Positions 21,515 through 34,065 of a DNA stretch of 64,000 nt are shown piece after piece; positions within the stretch are counted from its first letter, which is position 1; the number at the start of each line of letters is the position of its first letter. Made by a program: the position numbers and the translations under genes. The notes below the pieces were generated by a model that did no database searches, had not been told where the DNA came from, and was given only the letters and a program-made list of their open reading frames with translations. This DNA is from Perognathus longimembris pacificus (Eukaryota > Chordata > Mammalia > Rodentia > Heteromyidae): positions 7,824,963-7,888,962 of the forward strand of contig NC_063176.1 in NCBI RefSeq assembly GCF_023159225.1, given 5' to 3'.

Positions 21515-21750
21515 AAGGGGTTTCCAGCAGTGTTTTGTTCTTGTAACCTGTTTCTAGTCTGAGGAGAGAAGCTGAATGCTGTATAAAACAGTCATTAGTG
21601 CCTGTAGAATAAGCAAATGCAAACAATGACCTTGATTCCCAGAATAAATAAGCAAGGTTCACTGTGCAAAGATATTGGGTAATTAGCTCTGATTTTACTG
21701 TTGTTGAAAACATTAATTATTTAATGAGTTTGAAGTGCTGAAGTGTTTGC
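21515..21750 (+). repeat. Homologous segment B (paralogue at 9.0 kb)
   Basis: Aligns with 8995-9240 in the same orientation: 'gaagctgaatgctgtata', 'tcattagtgcctgtagaat', 'caatgaccttgattccca', 'caaggttcac', 'ctctgattttactgttg'. Homology fades beyond both ends. Family unknown. Confidence 0.7.
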
Positions 21751-22677
21751 TTCTGACTTTATGGAAAAAAAATGTACTCTTAAGCAATCAAGTGTCAGCC
21801 TGAGTCCAAAGGAAGAAAATGAATTCATCAAAATGGTAAGGAAGAATTGTTATGCTTTTTAAAAACAAACATGTGGGTGAAAAAAAAATCTCAGAATCTC
21901 TTTTTCTATGTTAATGGAAGACAACAAAATCAACTGGGAAGAACAGTCCTCTCAGGAATAAGGAGTATATAGTGCCCTTCTTCCCACTGAAATCATTTCT
22001 TTCTCTTCCTTATCTTCAGCCATAAAGCTGTAAGAGAAATTGGGAAAATGAAAGAACAGCAAAGCTGGGCTATGAAAGACCTGACATTCATGCTCCTCCT
22101 TTAAATGCAAACAAAGAAAATAAGATATGAAATAAAACAAAATTTACAGTAAAAAGAGAATAGATAATATTTCAGTTCTTCAGAAGATGAAATTGCTAGC
22201 TCTCACAGAGCAAATTATTTTGGAGGAAAATAACACATACACATCAACACAAAGAATAAGAATATCATGAATTAGGAAGAACAGGAATAAGATAAGCTAT
22301 CTTTAAATTTAAAATACTAGTTGAATTAAATTTGGAAGCTTGAGTTACAGGAAATCTTTTTAAAGGGCTTTCCCTGGGGACAGGGTTTGGGTATAAATAA
22401 TTTTCCACATAGTTATTGATGGGTAGGCATTATGTATCTATCCATGACTACAGTTTCATACCTACTTTTTAAGAAAAAAATAATAATTTTAGAAAGTATA
22501 AAAAATGATTTGCTCCAAAAATCCCCAAAGCCATCCACACCTCAAAAAGTTAAATCCCCAAATTTAATTAAATTTCTCCTAAATGAACCAATGTAATGAA
22601 TTATCACTAATATGCAACGAGAGCCAACCATTGCCTTATATACATACTCTCAACCATAAATTGTTTTTGATTGTCTT
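21751..22677. other. Single-copy AT-rich DNA
   Basis: Nothing recognised. Confidence 0.4.
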
Positions 22678-22745
22678 TTTTTTGGGGGGGGGGTTGGTGG
22701 GGGTCGGTCATGAGGTTGAACTTGGTGCCTGGGATCTGTCCCTGA

Positions 22746-22785
<40 letters not shown>

Positions 22786-22915
22786 AAGGCTAGCAGTCAA
22801 CCACTTTGAGCTGCAGAGTCTCCTGGGAACTTTTCTGCCCTGGGTGGATTCAAACCATGATCCTCAGATCTTAGCCTCCTGAGCAGCCAGGATTCAAGTG
22901 GTGAGCCATTTTTTT
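22678..22915 (-). mobile_element. B1-like/Geo SINE with internal poly-T
   Basis: On the minus strand the B1-type head is the complement of 'cctcctgagcagccaggatt'. The Geo arm is shortened and is interrupted (plus-strand view) by a run of about 31 T at 22751-22781 just before 'gctgaaggctagcag'. A run of ten G (22684-22693) lies in the degraded 3' region. Confidence 0.7.
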
Positions 22916-23034
22916 ATAATTGTTAGGAAAAATACTTTTTGCAGCATTGAGAATATTTTACTGTCAATATAAATTCTATCAAGTAAGAAAGGGGGAAAGC
23001 AGAATAGAGAGAAGAAGAATGGGTAGATAAAGTA

Positions 23035-23210
23035 ATAATATTCAAATTATGCATGCAAGCATTGAACCAGACAACATGAGGTATGGGTGTTATTGGGACA
23101 GATGAGGGAGAATGATGGAAGAGATGACACTGATCAAGTTACACTTTACTCATAAACAGATAGGTTCCATTTAAACCCTTTTGAACAACTACTTAAGGAG
23201 AATCCCGAAG
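23035..23210 (+). repeat. Unclassified interspersed repeat, copy 1
   Basis: The segment 'gagatgacactgatcaag', 'cactttactcataaacag', 'gaacaactacttaagga' aligns with 53440-53575 and in part with 53330-53390. The shared 3' end suggests a LINE-type 3' terminus, but I cannot name the family. Confidence 0.5.
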
Positions 23211-23332
23211 ATGAACATATTTTCAAGCAATATCTTAGTCTTGGTATTTATGGGTTTCCTGGGAACTTCTAAGACAATCAGTCTTTTTCATAACTTCAGT
23301 AGAAAGTTTTGTTTTCCACGTGCAACTTTATA

Positions 23333-23407
23333 CCATTTCTGACTATGTCCTAAATGTATTACAAAAGCTTTATCCCATTTCTAACTATGTCCTAAATCTA
23401 TTACAAA
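23333..23407 (+). repeat. Local tandem duplication, period 42 bp
   Basis: The words 'ccatttctgactatgtcc' and 'taaatgtattacaaa' at 23333-23365 recur with two substitutions at 23375-23407. Confidence 0.85.
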
Positions 23408-24903
23408 GGAACACAATTGTAAAGAATGGTGGGCTACACTGAAAGTATTTTGGGATCCTAGATAATAGCCAAAAAGAACAGCATTTTAAAAATCTATTTA
23501 GAATGAAAATCATTGCCACCAGTTATTCAGTAAATGTTTCCTTTCCAAGTTTTTCTTCATGTCTTTCAAAAGGAAAACATGAAAGGCAGCAAATCTTGAT
23601 TGAGTGTCTTAAGCAGATCCAAGGGAAATAGATAACCTTGGCTACTTGTGGGTAGAATAAGATTTGACCCGAAAGTGTTCTAAATTTTCTCTTCTCCCAG
23701 GGGAGCCCGTGGTGGATAGCCAGAGAGAGAAAATCTTTGCTTCGCACCCCCACACTCACTCTCTTTCTAAACAAGATCTGAACTCCTTCCAAGAAGCAGC
23801 TCTTCTGCCCCAGTTACAGTCATACCTGCTATTCTGTGCTGGCGCTTTAAAAAGTAAAGCTGCGAGCTGCAATGTGACATATGAATTATCACTTAATGGA
23901 CTAAATATAGTTAAAGGAAAGATGGGTTACTTAGGAGACAATCTTTCGAACCAGCCTCCTGTTTCCTTCTTTTAGTTTGACCTGTGCTCCAACTTGACCC
24001 AATTTCAAAATTCCTCTAATGTCTAATACTCTCTCAATCCTCTGTGACCTTTCAGTATCTGCTCTTTGGACACGATTAATTTTAGCACCCAAGCAATATT
24101 GCTGATCTCTCTCTCTCTTTCTCTCTCTCCTCTCTCTCTCACATACATGCATCTTTTTATTATTTACACACTTTAATAGATGAACTATTTCATATGCATT
24201 AATATTATTTTAAATATTGTGCTAACACACATCACTAAGGCATGATAATGGCATTTTGTCATAGAAGCTTCTCCTACATACTACAAGTAGTTAAATTTAG
24301 AGCGAGAAAGAGATTTAAGATGGGCCTCAAATACTAGAGTTTTAGCTTCAGTCCATGAAAAAGGAATATTGTTTAATTTCTTGTCTTTCCTGCACAATTT
24401 ATTCTTATTGAATAAATCCTTCTTCCAGGTTATATTACCCTACTTGTTCAGGAAATTGGATGCTCAAATGAAAAGTAAATTACCAATATACAGATGGTTG
24501 TTGTATGAATGTGATTCCTAATAAATACACACATTTTCACATGCTTAATTTATAAGCTACAGAATTCTAGACTCGAAAATTAATTCAATGTTTGTGCCAA
24601 TGGGCAACATTTTCATAAATAAATAGTCATGTATTTATTTGAGTAAATGTAATTAAATATTGTGTTATTACCATTTAAAATGTTTTCCATTTCAAAAATA
24701 GAAGGAAAAAAATCTACCTATTTTCCTGAAGTGTTTTCTAAAAACACAAGAAAAATGCATTTTATGTAAACATGAACAAACCATCATGAATTCTTCTGCT
24801 CTATGAGATAATTTTGCTTAACCTTGAAGTTTAGGCTGTAGAGAACAAGTAAAAGTTACAACAAAATCCGTAGCTCTTCACTGTTTCAGAAGTCAATCAG
24901 AAT
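23408..24903. other. Single-copy DNA; (TC)n patch at 24103-24140
   Basis: No gene recognised. 23690-23870 is somewhat GC-richer than the surroundings but shows no clear coding constraint. Confidence 0.4.
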
Positions 24904-25535
24904 CTATACATTAGCCGGGTGCAAGTGGCTCATGCCTGTAATCCTAGCTTCTCAGCAGGCTGAGATCTGAGCATTGAAGTTTTTTCTTCTTTTCATTTCT
25001 TTATTGTCAGAGTGATGGACAGAGGGGTTACAGTTTCATACATAGGGCAGTGCGTACTTTTCTTCTCCAACTTGTTACCTCCTCCCTCATTTTTGCCCCA
25101 CCTTCCCCCCTCCCAATTTCCCTCTTTCTCTCTTGAGTTGTGCACTTGGTTTACACCATATAGTTTTTAAGTATTGCTGTTGCCTTGGTTTGTCTTTTTA
25201 TCCTGTCTGTCAATTTTGGTACTTCCTTTCCCTTCTCTAGTTCCAGTACAGGTATATACAATATCCAGGGTACCAAAATCAGTTACTGTGACATCAGGGG
25301 TTAAACCATGGGAAAGAAAGACAAAGGAAAAAGGGCATAATTCACATGGTATGTTGAAAATAACAATTGTGATAAACCACTTGCGGATTGCAGTTGGAAG
25401 CTAGCTGTGGCAGGAAAGACCATGAGCCCCTTATCCCCAATAACTACTCAGTAAAAGCCAGAAGTGGCACTGTGACTCAAGTGGTAGAGTCCTAGCCTTG
25501 AGCACAAAGAGGCTCATCTTCAGAATCAATATCAA
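24904..25535 (+). mobile_element. B1-like/Geo SINE split by an L1 3' end
   Basis: The head 'gccgggtgcaagtggctcat' to 'gctgagatctgagcattg' (24915-24980) is separated by an L1 insertion from its continuation, 'ggattgcagttggaagc' through 'ccccttatccccaataac' to a full Geo arm (25455-25530). The B1 sequence is contiguous when the L1 is excluded. gcattgaag and ggattgcag at the two borders look like a decayed target duplication. Confidence 0.85.
24983..25383 (-). mobile_element. L1 3'-end copy nested in a SINE
   Basis: Minus strand, about 400 bp of the older-lineage 3' UTR: tail at 24984-25003, C-rich complement of the G-tract at 25090-25120, 'ggtaccaaaatcagttact' at 25270-25288, 5' end near 25383. 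Confidence 0.85.
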
Positions 25536-28019
25536 CGCTATTTTTTAAACTATTATGTTTATTTGCATGATACATTACTGTGTTTGCCTTATTATCTACC
25601 TAATTCATGGAAGACTATGCATATCTACTTTTTAAAACAAAACCAAATTTTCTGTGAGTTTTTAATTTCCTGTCATAGGTTGCAAATGGTATTTAGTAAT
25701 GGACATAAAATTAATCAAATTTGTATGACTCTGATTTACTAGACAGGTAACAGTAATAACCATTATTAATATACAAGATGAATGCCAATATTTACACTGT
25801 GTCCCTCAAACACCAACATCTTGGAAGTGTGCTTACTGATAAAGTTTGTTTAACCACAATTAACTCTTAAATATTTATTCCTTTTCTTATAGCTGGAAAG
25901 GCACTATTGTCCTTTCCTATTTGTTTCATTCCTATTTCAATTCAAACCTTAGAAATTTTTAGCTTTCATCAATGTTTGTTCCAGTTTCATCCCACTAAAA
26001 TAAACTTAGTCAGCTTTTTTCCAGTACAATTGAATTTGTGTCATCATAAATGATGTTTTTATTCTCCCTATTAAGACATAATATTCAGAAGAGAGAGGAA
26101 GTTACAGAAATTTTCTCTATGCTTCCCATTCCTACACATGCACAGTTATTTTATTACTAATATCTCTACAGAGTGACACATCAATTTGTCCAATCTGCCT
26201 TTATGTATCTTTGCCCCTGAGTCAATTAATCTCTTTCATTGGGGATCACTTAATGGTGATGAACCCATTATGTGTTTTACAAATTTATGTTGATGCATAA
26301 CTATTACCATAAAATCAGGTAGAATGGAACTGCTGTCTTAAAACTTTTAGTTTTACCAGTTTATCTCTTTTTCCTCCTGAGCATTTGGAAAACAGTGATT
26401 TTTCATCTATAGTCACAGTTTTTTTTCTTTTCTAGAATGTCAAGTGATAGAAATCAAGAAGTATGTAGGTTTTTTCAGATTCATTTTTTTCACTTAACAA
26501 TATTCACTTAAATTCTTGTATATTCTTAGCCCATGTCAAACTTCATTTTCTTCCAAATAATATTCCCTTGTCTAGATGTACTACCTGACTTCTTGATTAA
26601 TTCACTATATGACACCTGAATTACCCCCATGTTTGGAAAACTGTGAACAAAGTTGCTATAAATGTGCGCATTTTTCTAAGGGCATAAGATTTCAGATGCT
26701 GTGGATTTTGAATCAAGCAATGCAATTTCTAGATTCTGGGTATGTTTATTTTTGTGAGAAACAATGAAACTATTTTGAAAAGAAATTTAGTAATCTTGCA
26801 TCCTCCTAGGATTGTAATAATTTATGTAACTTCCTATCATTCACCATGAGTGTTTTGAACTTTGGCTGTCACAATATGTATCTCATAGTTATTGTTATGG
26901 GTATTTTATTGATGCATCAATTTGCACTTCTCTGATAAGATATAATGTGGAACATATATTCACAGATATTAATACACTTAATATTTTCACACTTTCATGA
27001 TCTCTGTTAAGGGATGTGAGATATTTTAGTAAGTGTATTTTCTTTCTTACTTTTGAATTTTTAGCATTCTTTTGTTTTCTCTTAAAGATCAAATTTGCTC
27101 ATAAATCAGATAGAGAGAACTTTAATGAATTTTTATAGTGAGATAGATAATCATTGTTACTATTTTAAATCAACAAATGTCATTTAATATATAATTCATT
27201 TATGTCAAATAACTATGATAATTATGTTTTCTTTATTTTAAAGATTTAAGAAAACTAAATAATAAAAATTAAAGAAGGATGATGGTAATTTATTTGTTCT
27301 CATTATTATTTATGTTGCTATTGCTATTGAAAGAGAATCCTTTATATCTTTTATTTCTTATTCATGCAAAGTGAGTATGACAGCTTTGTTGATAAATAAA
27401 TAAATTAAGTAATCCTGGTTTATATTCATTTTTCTTTTAAGTAAATATCCTAAAATCTGACAAAATACAGTATTTAATTTGTTTTTTCTCAATATCCATA
27501 TATATCAATTTAATTTGTGTGAGATTTGAAGTAAGAAGAATGGGCTGGACTCCTAGCTCTAAGAACATTCTTGCTTTTGGCACATATTATGATTGAAATT
27601 TACTTGCCAACAAAGAATATTTGCTGATGTTATTTTACAAAGTATAATTCAAGGAGTTTAAGAGGAAAAATATAGTTAACAGGTAGTTTACTATTAGATT
27701 AAAAATAAGGATATGCTTAAGAACATTATAATACTTTAAAATAACATTTAAAAATCTGAAATGAATGATTATTATATGTTTTGTGGTTCATTCCACAGTT
27801 ATAATGATTTAATTAGTACTTCAATAGTACCTTATCCATGTTTTCCTTTTATAGAAAATGTGATAGCTAAGTATATTTTTTCTCTTTAATTTAGTTTTCT
27901 CATTTGAAGGATTTTCTAGTCCCACGATTTTATTAACAACTTAGAAAAACATAATAATCTTTGAGTTTTGAATTATGTACAGCTATAGATTTTGTAGATG
28001 TTTAAAATAAAACAAAATG
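25536..28019. other. Long AT-rich single-copy stretch
   Basis: No gene, RNA or clear repeat on either strand. Confidence 0.45.
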
Positions 28020-28255
28020 CAGCTGGTTGCCAGTTGCTACTCAGGAAACTGAGACCTCAAGATCATGGTTCAAAACTAGCCCATACAGAAAACTTACATC
28101 TTCAATAAACTATTCAGAAAAGGCCAGAAGTGGTGCTGAGGTTGCAGTGGTAGAGCACTAACTAGTTTGAGCATAAAAAGGCACAAGGACAGTTCTTATA
28201 CCCTGAGTGCAAGCTCCAAGACTGGCAAAAAAATTGAATAAAAAATAAAATAGGA
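28020..28255 (+). mobile_element. B1-like/Geo composite SINE
   Basis: B1-type half ('gctactcaggaaactgag', 'atcatggttcaaaactagc'), linker 'catcttcaataaactattc', Geo arm ('ggccagaagtggtgctgag' ... 'gcaagctccaagactggc') and an A-rich tail. Confidence 0.8.
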
Positions 28256-28389
28256 CATTATAGGCACTCATTTGTGTTCATTTCAAAATACGTCCGCCTT
28301 GATAATCTGCCACGCTTTTTGAAGTTAATTTGTACTGAGAGGGACACCCTGGGACTTAACAGGTGGGCCATTTTTTATTCATATTTCTG

Positions 28390-28600
28390 TTTGTTTGTTT
28401 GTTTTTGTGCCAGTCCTGGGCCTTGGACTCAGGGCCTGAGCACAGTCCCTGGCTTCCTTTTGCTCAAGGCTAGCACTCTGCCACTTGAGCCACAGCGCCA
28501 CTTCTGGCCATTTTCTGTATATGTGGTGCTGGGGAATCGAACCAAGGGCTTCATGTATACGAGGCAAGCGCTCTTGCCACTAGGCCATATCCCCAGCCCC
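28390..28600 (-). mobile_element. IDL-Geo dimeric SINE
   Basis: Full dimer on the minus strand with a (GTTT)n-type tail on the plus strand. Flanked by an exact 14-bp target duplication, TATTCATATTTCTG, at 28376-28389 and 28601-28614. Confidence 0.95.
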
Positions 28601-28614
28601 TATTCATATTTCTG

Positions 28615-29281
28615 AAAGCACAGTATTTCTGCTTACTTTATTACTGCCTTACAATTTTATTTGCTATAATTTGTAAAAAGAAAAAAAAAGTTTATGTTAT
28701 GACTTCAGTATGACAAGACAATGAACAAAATAATCTTTCCAGAAGTTCTAGAAATCAAGGATCTAGAAGTCTTTTAATTTCAAGGCTGTTCTTGATAGTA
28801 TCTATAATGAGGAACAACTCTCATTATAGAAAGACTATGATAAAGTAGATTGGAAGAGTCCAGCACATTTCAGCATATAACTTTTGCTACATTTAAAACA
28901 ATATGCCATGCAATTAGCCTTCCTCAGAAAATTGTCATGAATCCTGATCATCATATGGGAATGACTGTCCTTTTCATCAAAGATGGATGGGGTGAGGAGA
29001 TTTTGCCCCTAAGTCAAATAGGTGCATCAATCAGAAAAGAACACATGGTGCAATTGTAATCAGCCAACCGCAGCTGCGTGAGACAACCAAGGTTTATTTC
29101 TTACTCGCTGTATATATATTTTCACTGTAAACATTAATTTTGAAGTGTCTGGTGGCTTGTTTCAGTGCAATCATCATTCTCCCAGTGGGACACAGGCTGT
29201 TGGAGGAGCCACAATCTGGAACCTTAACACTCACTCTGATAAATGGTATACAGCACCCTAGAGGCAGTTACAGAACCAATT
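28615..29281. other. Single-copy DNA between two opposed SINEs
   Basis: 29085-29220 (tttatttcttactcgc ... cccagtgggacacag) resembles a diverged ancient repeat that I cannot name. The open frame at 28850-29059 has no recognisable family. Confidence 0.35.
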
Positions 29282-29295
29282 AAATCCTCAACCTT

Positions 29296-29498
29296 GGGGC
29301 TGGGAATATGGCCTAGTGGCAAGAGCACTTGTCTCGTATAGATGAAGCCCCGGGTTTGATTCCCCAGCACCACATATATAGAAAATGGCCAGAAGTGGCG
29401 CTGTGGTTCAAGTGGCAGAGTGCTAGCCTTGAGCAAAAAGAAGCCAGGAACAGTGCTCAGGCCCTGAGTCCAAGGCCCAGGACTGGCTAAAAAAAAAA
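29296..29498 (+). mobile_element. IDL-Geo dimeric SINE
   Basis: Complete dimer with A-tail. Target duplication AAATCCTCAACCT at 29282-29294 and 29499-29511. Head carries the older variant (gtctcgtatagatgaagccc). Confidence 0.95.
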
Positions 29499-29511
29499 AA
29501 ATCCTCAACCT

Positions 29512-31559
29512 AGAAGTGACATACTTCTTCTTCATACCTCTGCATAAATTGGTGATGGTGATCCCCTCTAAATATACAGAGACAAAGTATTCAGGCAGGT
29601 AATAGGAAGGTGTAAATAGCTAGTAAGTAGAAGTGCTAAAGACCACAGCATGCCAAGGTCTTCGTCTCCTTTTGCTGCCTCTTTTCATTTAAAAAGGAAA
29701 ATTTCTACAGTCTGTTCAAATCTCTTTTGCTCTAACATTACCTCTGGTGAGAAATGAATCTCAATTTTATATGCGTGATTAAAATGTTTCTTGTGATCAG
29801 AAATTTATCAAACGTTAGAAAAAATATGTTTGGTTATTTTTATAAACTAAAATTTCAGCCTTGGATGAAGAATTAAAAGTGATCAATTTACCTCTTTTCT
29901 TAGAAAGTTATCCTATTTTTTTTTTCCACAAAAGTGAACTGTGTCAACTCTTGGACTTTAGACAATCAGATATTTGAAGAATTTCACCTCCAGACAGAGG
30001 GCAGGAACAATGTGAACACTATCTAGAAAGCACTTGACATTGCCTTTGAAAAGGAATAAAAGAAGTATAAAAAACATTTTCAGATGTTTTCTGTCTCCTA
30101 TATTGGCATTTCTTTCTCCTTGAAAAAAATAGATTTAACTTAGAGCTTTGCGAAGAAAGGAAAGAACTATCTGGTTTTGGTTTTGATGGGATCATATAGC
30201 AATCACATGGAAAAAGAATTACCTTTGTGATATGAAGGATATACATTAAAACCAGAAGAAATTAGTTATGTTCTCTTGAGGAATTAGTTATTCTTTCATA
30301 GCTGAGGCTGAAAAACTGTGCCATCTGGGTGAAATTTAGCTTTCTTAGTGGTCATTTTTTTGTGACCCATATACAAAGAAATTTTATATTTTAATACAAT
30401 TTTAAATATACAAGGAATAATGTTTCCATGTTATGAGAAAATGCATGCAATTTAAATTCCATGCTCATTAATGAAATTTAAGAATATTGCCATAGTGTTC
30501 ATATAAGTAGCACTTAAGATTGTCTTCATGCTACGAAGATAGAGCTGAATATTTGCAATAAAGATTATGCAGCTACAAACTCTAAAATATTAACAATCTG
30601 GCTCCTCACACAAAGTGTTTGCCAAAACTTTTGAAACTGCAGAGTTTCATTTTTTCATATCATTTTAATAAGAATGCCTCCCATTTCCCAGCACCACAGT
30701 GTTTTGGAAAACTGATTATTAAGTTTAAAAAACTTTAAGACTTACTATGACTCTAATAAGAACTATGATTCTACAATATATCTCTAGATAGTGTCTCTGT
30801 TAATAAGAGGTGGGTATCCATTGTGCTATTTTAGGTTATGACTCAGATTGTAGGCTGACAAGAGCATATGAGTTCATGCATCTTTTTCATTGTTCTTTTT
30901 TCTACCTCTCCTATATGAAATATTTGATAAAATAATGAAAGTACTTAAGTCTTATAAATAAAAGTTCCTTCCCTTTCTGATTATAAGACCCTATTATTAT
31001 TGGAAGTGGTCCCATAGATGATAGTTATACATTGATTTATATTTGACTTCAAATAATCTTTTTGAAGTTAATATAAGGAAAGATAGATGGGGCAAAGGGC
31101 AAAATTTTACAGTTCCTGAGAGTTAGAGGGTAGAGTGGGAACTCTACTTTAGGGTCATTATTTGAATTCAGTTAGAAATAAATTCAGAGGGCATATACTC
31201 AACATTATACAGAAGTTAGGAATAATAGCTGAAAATATACCTAATCTTTTGAAAGATATAAATATCCAGGACTTGTTTCCTCTTTAGAGCAATTGATAGT
31301 GTTAGTTGCTTAAACAATACTTGGAAATATTCCTTAAAGAAACTGGATAAAGTTGTAAACCTCTGGAGAAATGACACAAAGTAAGATAAAAATAAGATAT
31401 CAGATTGAGAAGATATGCAAAATGTTTACCAAAACCATGAGATTGGAGAGATATAGAATGCCTAATTCTGACAGAGCAGGAAGAAATAAGAAAGCAATAC
31501 TATGTAAAAGGAAGCATATAAGAATAAGAAGAGAAAAACTAGAATGCGCTAATATTAAT
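29512..31559. other. AT-rich single-copy DNA, no gene seen
   Basis: Scanned on both strands; nothing supported. Confidence 0.45.
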
Positions 31560-32350
31560 TAAATGTTCTAAGATGAATGGAAACACTAAAAGATTAAGCC
31601 GAGGAATTCATTCAGAAAATACAAAAAAAAAAAAAAAAAAAAAGCCAAAGTAGATTTTGAGAAAAGAGACAAGCCAAATGAGCCATAAAAAAGTTAAAAT
31701 CCACCCTCTCCCTGATAATAACTGCATTAAAAAGAATAGAAAAATAAAAGATGGAATGCTAAAAAGGACACTTTTTGGTCAACAAAGTACAGTAATCCAT
31801 AATTGAGAGATAATTTTATCCAAATGGAAAGGAGTATTCTTTGGCATTTAGAACTATGAAGAACAAAATGACCTAATAGTTATCTGAAATATCATCTTGC
31901 TCATCATCCCCATCTTGTTCCTCACTTGGTTTTCATTCTCCTGGTTGTCTCTCTCTTTGAATCCATCAAACATTGGCACTTGTTATTTCTCTGTATATAA
32001 TTCTTTTCTGTATTTTTAAACATGGTCTCCATATGTAAAAGGAAACCTGCAATTCACAATCACAAAAGTAAGAAAACATGCTAAGATTTTGGAAAAGATA
32101 TCAAAGAAGCTATAACTATTAAGATGTAAAAGGATACAGTAATATGTAGATGAGCATTAGGAAAAAATAAAGTACAAAGGAGAAACAAATGAAAAATGCA
32201 TATGGATATGCCAAATTGGAGACAATAAAAAAGGGTGTCAGTGAACTATTAGAATATATGTCCATAGAAATGATCTGACCTAAAGAATTAAGACAATATA
32301 CGTTGAAAAGTAAAATAAATAGAACTTTGAAGATTCACAGTATAATGCAT
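31560..32350 (+). mobile_element. Possible ancient L1/HAL1-type relic, A-rich
   Basis: A-rich sense bias over about 800 bp. 'gtcagtgaactattagaa', 'ccatagaaatgatctgacc' and 'aaataaatagaactttga' (32237-32327) resemble the ORF1 region of old mammalian L1 families. Contains a 23-A run at 31622-31644. The reading frame is destroyed. The assignment is by eye. Confidence 0.45.
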
Positions 32351-32489
32351 ATTCAGAGTCCAAGGAGGCAAGGAACTTTGTACATTTTCTCTAACTATTT
32401 TGTTGTGTGTTAGTCTTACAGAACATTGTGGATGTGCAATTTAAATTACTCAACTTTCTTTCATTTGTTGTCTTTCTCTAAGAATAGTA

Positions 32490-32790
32490 ATGTACTAAGG
32501 AAGTGTCCCCCATTGGCCCATGGCCCAGCCAGTTGTGGCGAGGTGGCAAGACCGTTGGAGGTAGAACTTGGGAGAAGTCGTTAGCTCATTACAGACAGGC
32601 CCTGGAGGGGTCGGTGGGAGTTTGCCCTTGTTTTCCTCCTTCATTTGCCTGATTAGAAGTGAACATCTCTGTTCCCCCACCACTTCCTTCTTATCATAAT
32701 GTGTCACCACACTGCAAAACCACAGCAATGGGATCTGTTGACCATGGAACGAAAGCTCCTAAATTGTGACATGATGGAAGCCTGTCGCTT
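32490..32790 (+). mobile_element. Probable MaLR-type LTR
   Basis: GC-richer 300-bp block with the order of words typical of mammalian MaLR LTRs: 'gttggaggtagaacttggg', 'gttagctcattacagacag', 'tgaacatctctgttccccc', 'gaccatggaacgaaagctcc'. No matching internal region is present, so a solo LTR. Confidence 0.5.
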
Positions 32791-33144
32791 TATAACACTT
32801 AAAACACATAGGAGAAGGAGGGCCCTTAGTGCAGAAATTCCATTTCCTGTACGGCACAGCACATGAAAACTAAAGTCTAGAGGTAAAGCTGTAACGTGTT
32901 TGGAGAATTAAAAGTCACCAAAATGAAATGCAAAACCAATGGTAACGAATGGATTTAGAGAGATCAGTGATGGCCCAGGAAATAAGGCACTGAATATCTG
33001 GGACAAGAAGATAGTGCTAGGCTAGGTAAGTACGTGGCTAGGAAAGAAACAATGTTGTCTCCAGAGCAGCTAAAGCCTGATTGGCTAGGAGGTTTCCTGA
33101 TAGGGTTTACTACATCAGGTCGGGTTTGTTTCATTTTATCTTTC
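32791..33144. other. Single-copy DNA
   Basis: Nothing recognised. Confidence 0.35.
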
Positions 33145-33200
33145 AGTGCTGGGGATGAAATCCAAAGTCCTGACCACTTGACTCAAGCCATATAGGAATC
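33145..33200 (-). mobile_element. Possible ID-like/tRNA-derived fragment
   Basis: Plus-strand 'cagtgctggggatgaaatcc' followed by 'aaagtcctgaccacttgac' looks like the complement of a decayed ID/B4-type tRNA-derived head. Short and weak. Confidence 0.3.
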
Positions 33201-33647
33201 CATTACTATGACTTAGAAAGCCAGTGGTAAGCACATAGTCACACTGCAGATAACACAGCTAATAAAGTAAATCAAATCCATTTAGCCATATTAAATTTCA
33301 GAAGCTCATATGATAGCATGGGAGTGATTGATGAATCTCCATTCTCCTTTAATATGCCGGGCAGGTGTTGGATCCCGTGTGTGCTCTAAGAATTGTGACT
33401 CATGCTATAATCTTAATAGCCTGATTGATTGTATGGCTGTCAACATTGTAATGCTGTGTTGTCAACTTTGATCCCATGTTACATCAAACACAAAACAATT
33501 GTATCAGTGCTAATATACTATAAAATATGCAACATCCATCTTGTCTTTCTTATTAAAACTATCTCTTATAGTGTTCATTGTCCTGAGTCTATACCTGGAA
33601 CCTAAAGGGCTCATATATATTTTAGGACTTATGAAGGCTTTTTTTTT

Positions 33648-34065
33648 TTCATGGTGCTGGTGGCCCTTGTCTGTAATACTAGTTATATGGAAAGCAGAGA
33701 TTGAGCACTGACTTTCAAAGCAAGTCTATGCAAACATTTTTGAGATTCCTTCTTCAATAATAGCTGTGTATGGTAGTGTATGTCTGTCATCCCACCTACA
33801 CAGGAGGGCTAATATCAAGGAGACTGTAGTATTTGATGAGCTGGATAAAACAAAACATGCCTTAGGAAGTTCATGAGATCTCCTCTCCATATCAAAATCC
33901 TGCATGGTGGTCCCTCCCTGTTATTCCAGCTACAAGAGCAAAGTATAAGAAAGGGAACTGCAGTTCAAGCCAGCCAAGGATAAAAGCAAGCTCCTATATT
34001 AAGTACAACCAGGGCAAACAAGCCTGGTTGTATGGCTCAAGTTGCCGACTGTTTGTCTATCCAGC
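33648..34065 (+). mobile_element. Chain of three B1-like units plus tRNA-like arm
   Basis: Three successive 7SL-like starts: 'ggtgctggtggcccttgtct' (33655), 'gtatggtagtgtatgtctgt' (33768) and 'gcatggtggtccctccctgt' (33903). Each is followed by its own tgtaat/tgtcatccc/ttattcc block and by a gcaagtc-, gagctgg- or gccagcc-type end. The last leads into 'ggttgtatggctcaagttgc', a tRNA/Geo-like A box. Very diverged. Confidence 0.6.
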
